A stretch of 15,980 nt of DNA from JBBSVE01 sp038233815 (GTDB taxonomy: Bacteria; Pseudomonadota; Alphaproteobacteria; Rhodobacterales; Rhodobacteraceae), in assembly GCA_038233815.1 (NCBI GenBank), contig JBBSVE010000070.1, positions 1 to 15,980 on the forward strand, written 5' to 3'. Every line of letters starts with the position of its first letter. The first letter of the stretch is position 1. Positions 15,017 through 15,980 of this stretch are shown one piece after another. A model generated the notes under the pieces. The model had not been told where the DNA came from. It saw only the letters and a list, made by a program, of their open reading frames with translations, and did not search any database. A program made the translations under genes and the position numbers.

Positions 15017-15980
15017 ATGCAACCGACCCGGACGACGACCCTCCTCATGGCCACCGCCGCGATAACGCTCCTTTGCGCACCCGCGATGGCGGAGACGTGG
15101 GACATGCCGATGGCCTACTCGGCCTCCAACTTCCACACTGTGACGGCGGAGGGATTCGCCGACTGCGTCCGCACCGGCACGAACGGCGACATCGACATCA
15201 AGATCCATCCCAACGGCGCGCTGTTTGCCGGGGCCGACATCAAGCGCGCGATCCAGACCGGGCAGGTCCCGATCGGGGAGCGGCTTTTGTCGGGCAACCA
15301 GAACGAGAACCCGGTCTTCGGCTTCGACTCGATCCCGTTCCTCGTCTCCTCCTTCGACGAACATGAGAAACTCTGGGAGGCCGCGAAGCCCGTGATGGAG
15401 GAGATCCTCGCGGGCGACAATCTCACGCTCCTCTATTCCGTGCCGTGGCCGCCGCAGGGGCTCTATTTCCGCAACGCGGTCACGTCGGTGGAGGGCATGA
15501 AGGGGATCAAGTTCCGGTCCTACAACGCCTCGACCGCCCGACTGGCGGAATTGACCGGCATGATCCCGGTGTCGATCGAGGCGGCGGAGGTCAGTCAAGC
15601 TTTCTCCACCGGGGTTGCCGATGCGATGATCTCCTCCGGTTCCACCGGCTATGACATGAAGGTGTGGGAAAGCCTCGGCTTCTTCTATCCGGTCGATGCG
15701 TGGCTGCCGCGCAACTATGTCATGGTGAACTCCGACGTCTGGTCCAAGGTGACGGACGCCAACAAGGCGGCGGTCGAGAGTTGCGCCGGCAAAGCCCAGA
15801 CGGCGGGGCTTACCGCGTCGAAGGCCGCCACCGACACAACGCTCAAGGGCCTGAAGGACGGCGGCATGACCGTGGAACCGGCGACCGACGAACTGATGGC
15901 GGGCCTGCGCAAGGTGGGTGCGACCATGACCGACGAATGGATCGCGCAAGCGGGCGACAAGGGCAAGGCGATCGTCGACG
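15017..15980 (+). CDS. dctP: TRAP substrate-binding protein DctP, C-terminus cut by window edge
   Basis: This is a second periplasmic receptor in the rightward operon. About 321 residues are visible; the family usually has 325-340, so only the tail is missing. The signal peptide (MQPTRTTTLLMATAAITLL, cut near AMA-ETW at 25) precedes a mature domain with SIPFLVSSFDEHEKLW, the ligand Arg in GIKFRSYNAS (R167) and the DctP segment AEVSQAFSTGVADAMISSGS. Cys50 and Cys256 may pair. An AGGGGA ribosome-binding site lies 8 bases before the ATG, and the oxidase stop is 15 bases upstream. It is a classical DctP-type protein, clearly different from the TakP-like receptor earlier in the operon. It may share that permease or may begin another TRAP set past the edge. 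Confidence 0.93.
   Translation, partial: MQPTRTTTLLMATAAITLLCAPAMAETWDMPMAYSASNFHTVTAEGFADCVRTGTNGDIDIKIHPNGALFAGADIKRAIQTGQVPIGERLLSGNQNENPVFGFDSIPFLVSSFDEHEKLWEAAKPVMEEILAGDNLTLLYSVPWPPQGLYFRNAVTSVEGMKGIKFRSYNASTARLAELTGMIPVSIEAAEVSQAFSTGVADAMISSGSTGYDMKVWESLGFFYPVDAWLPRNYVMVNSDVWSKVTDANKAAVESCAGKAQTAGLTASKAATDTTLKGLKDGGMTVEPATDELMAGLRKVGATMTDEWIAQAGDKGKAIVD

Noticed and set aside
13892..15949. 685-codon leftward open frame opposite the oxidase and last receptor
   Set aside because: It is impressive in length, but both sense genes have full motifs, ribosome-binding sites and (for the receptor) a signal peptide; the antisense protein is His/Arg-rich with none.
1..15980. Defence island, prophage, CRISPR or insertion sequence
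   Set aside because: No transposase, integrase, repeat-spacer pattern, tRNA or terminal inverted repeats are visible; the SbcCD-like pair alone does not make a defence system.

Overview
The window is GC-rich, densely packed DNA with short intergenic gaps, frequent start/stop overlaps and GTG/TTG starts. The gene content includes parts of at least two TRAP transporters with three extracytoplasmic solute receptors, a uronate isomerase, a KDG kinase and a two-gene SbcD/SbcC-like pair. This points to an alphaproteobacterium, most likely Rhodobacterales (Roseobacter/Paracoccus type). That placement is inferred from protein style and composition; there is no marker gene here. I see no tRNA, rRNA, CRISPR array, insertion sequence or phage gene.

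Region 1 (1-5879) is a divergent hexuronate locus. Leftward run uxaC (glucuronate/galacturonate isomerase), a TRAP solute receptor (dctP), the small permease (dctQ) and the large permease (dctM, cut by the left edge). Rightward run a GntR/FCD repressor and a KDG kinase (kdgK), which overlap by one base. The 116-base divergent gap holds a perfect inverted repeat (CTGGTAT-N6-ATACCAG, 4247-4266). Each arm also looks like part of an extended -10 element. The simplest reading is that the repressor controls both sides: the TRAP system imports a uronate, UxaC isomerises it, and KdgK phosphorylates the later intermediate 2-keto-3-deoxygluconate. The middle steps (uxaB/uxuB reductase, uxaA/uxuA dehydratase) and KDPG aldolase are not in the window.

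Region 2 (5963-10633) is a two-gene unit: an SbcD/YhaO-like metallophosphoesterase nuclease and a 1140-residue SbcC/YhaN-like ABC-type ATPase with a long Ala/Arg/Glu-rich helical middle. No CxxC zinc hook is visible. It is probably DNA-end processing machinery unrelated to its metabolic neighbours.

Region 3 (10740-15980) is a rightward uptake and oxidation operon: a TakP/COG4663-like TRAP receptor, DctQ, DctM, a DadA-like FAD amine/amino-acid oxidoreductase, and a second, unrelated TRAP receptor cut by the right edge. The substrate is not determinable from sequence; the oxidase suggests an amino or imino acid. Both complete dctP-dctQ gaps (one per operon) contain a strong GC hairpin, consistent with making more receptor than permease.

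I do not see clear evidence of a wholly undescribed system. The points most worth following are the operator/promoter overlap in the uronate locus, the hookless SbcC-like protein, and the TRAP operon with two receptors around one oxidase.
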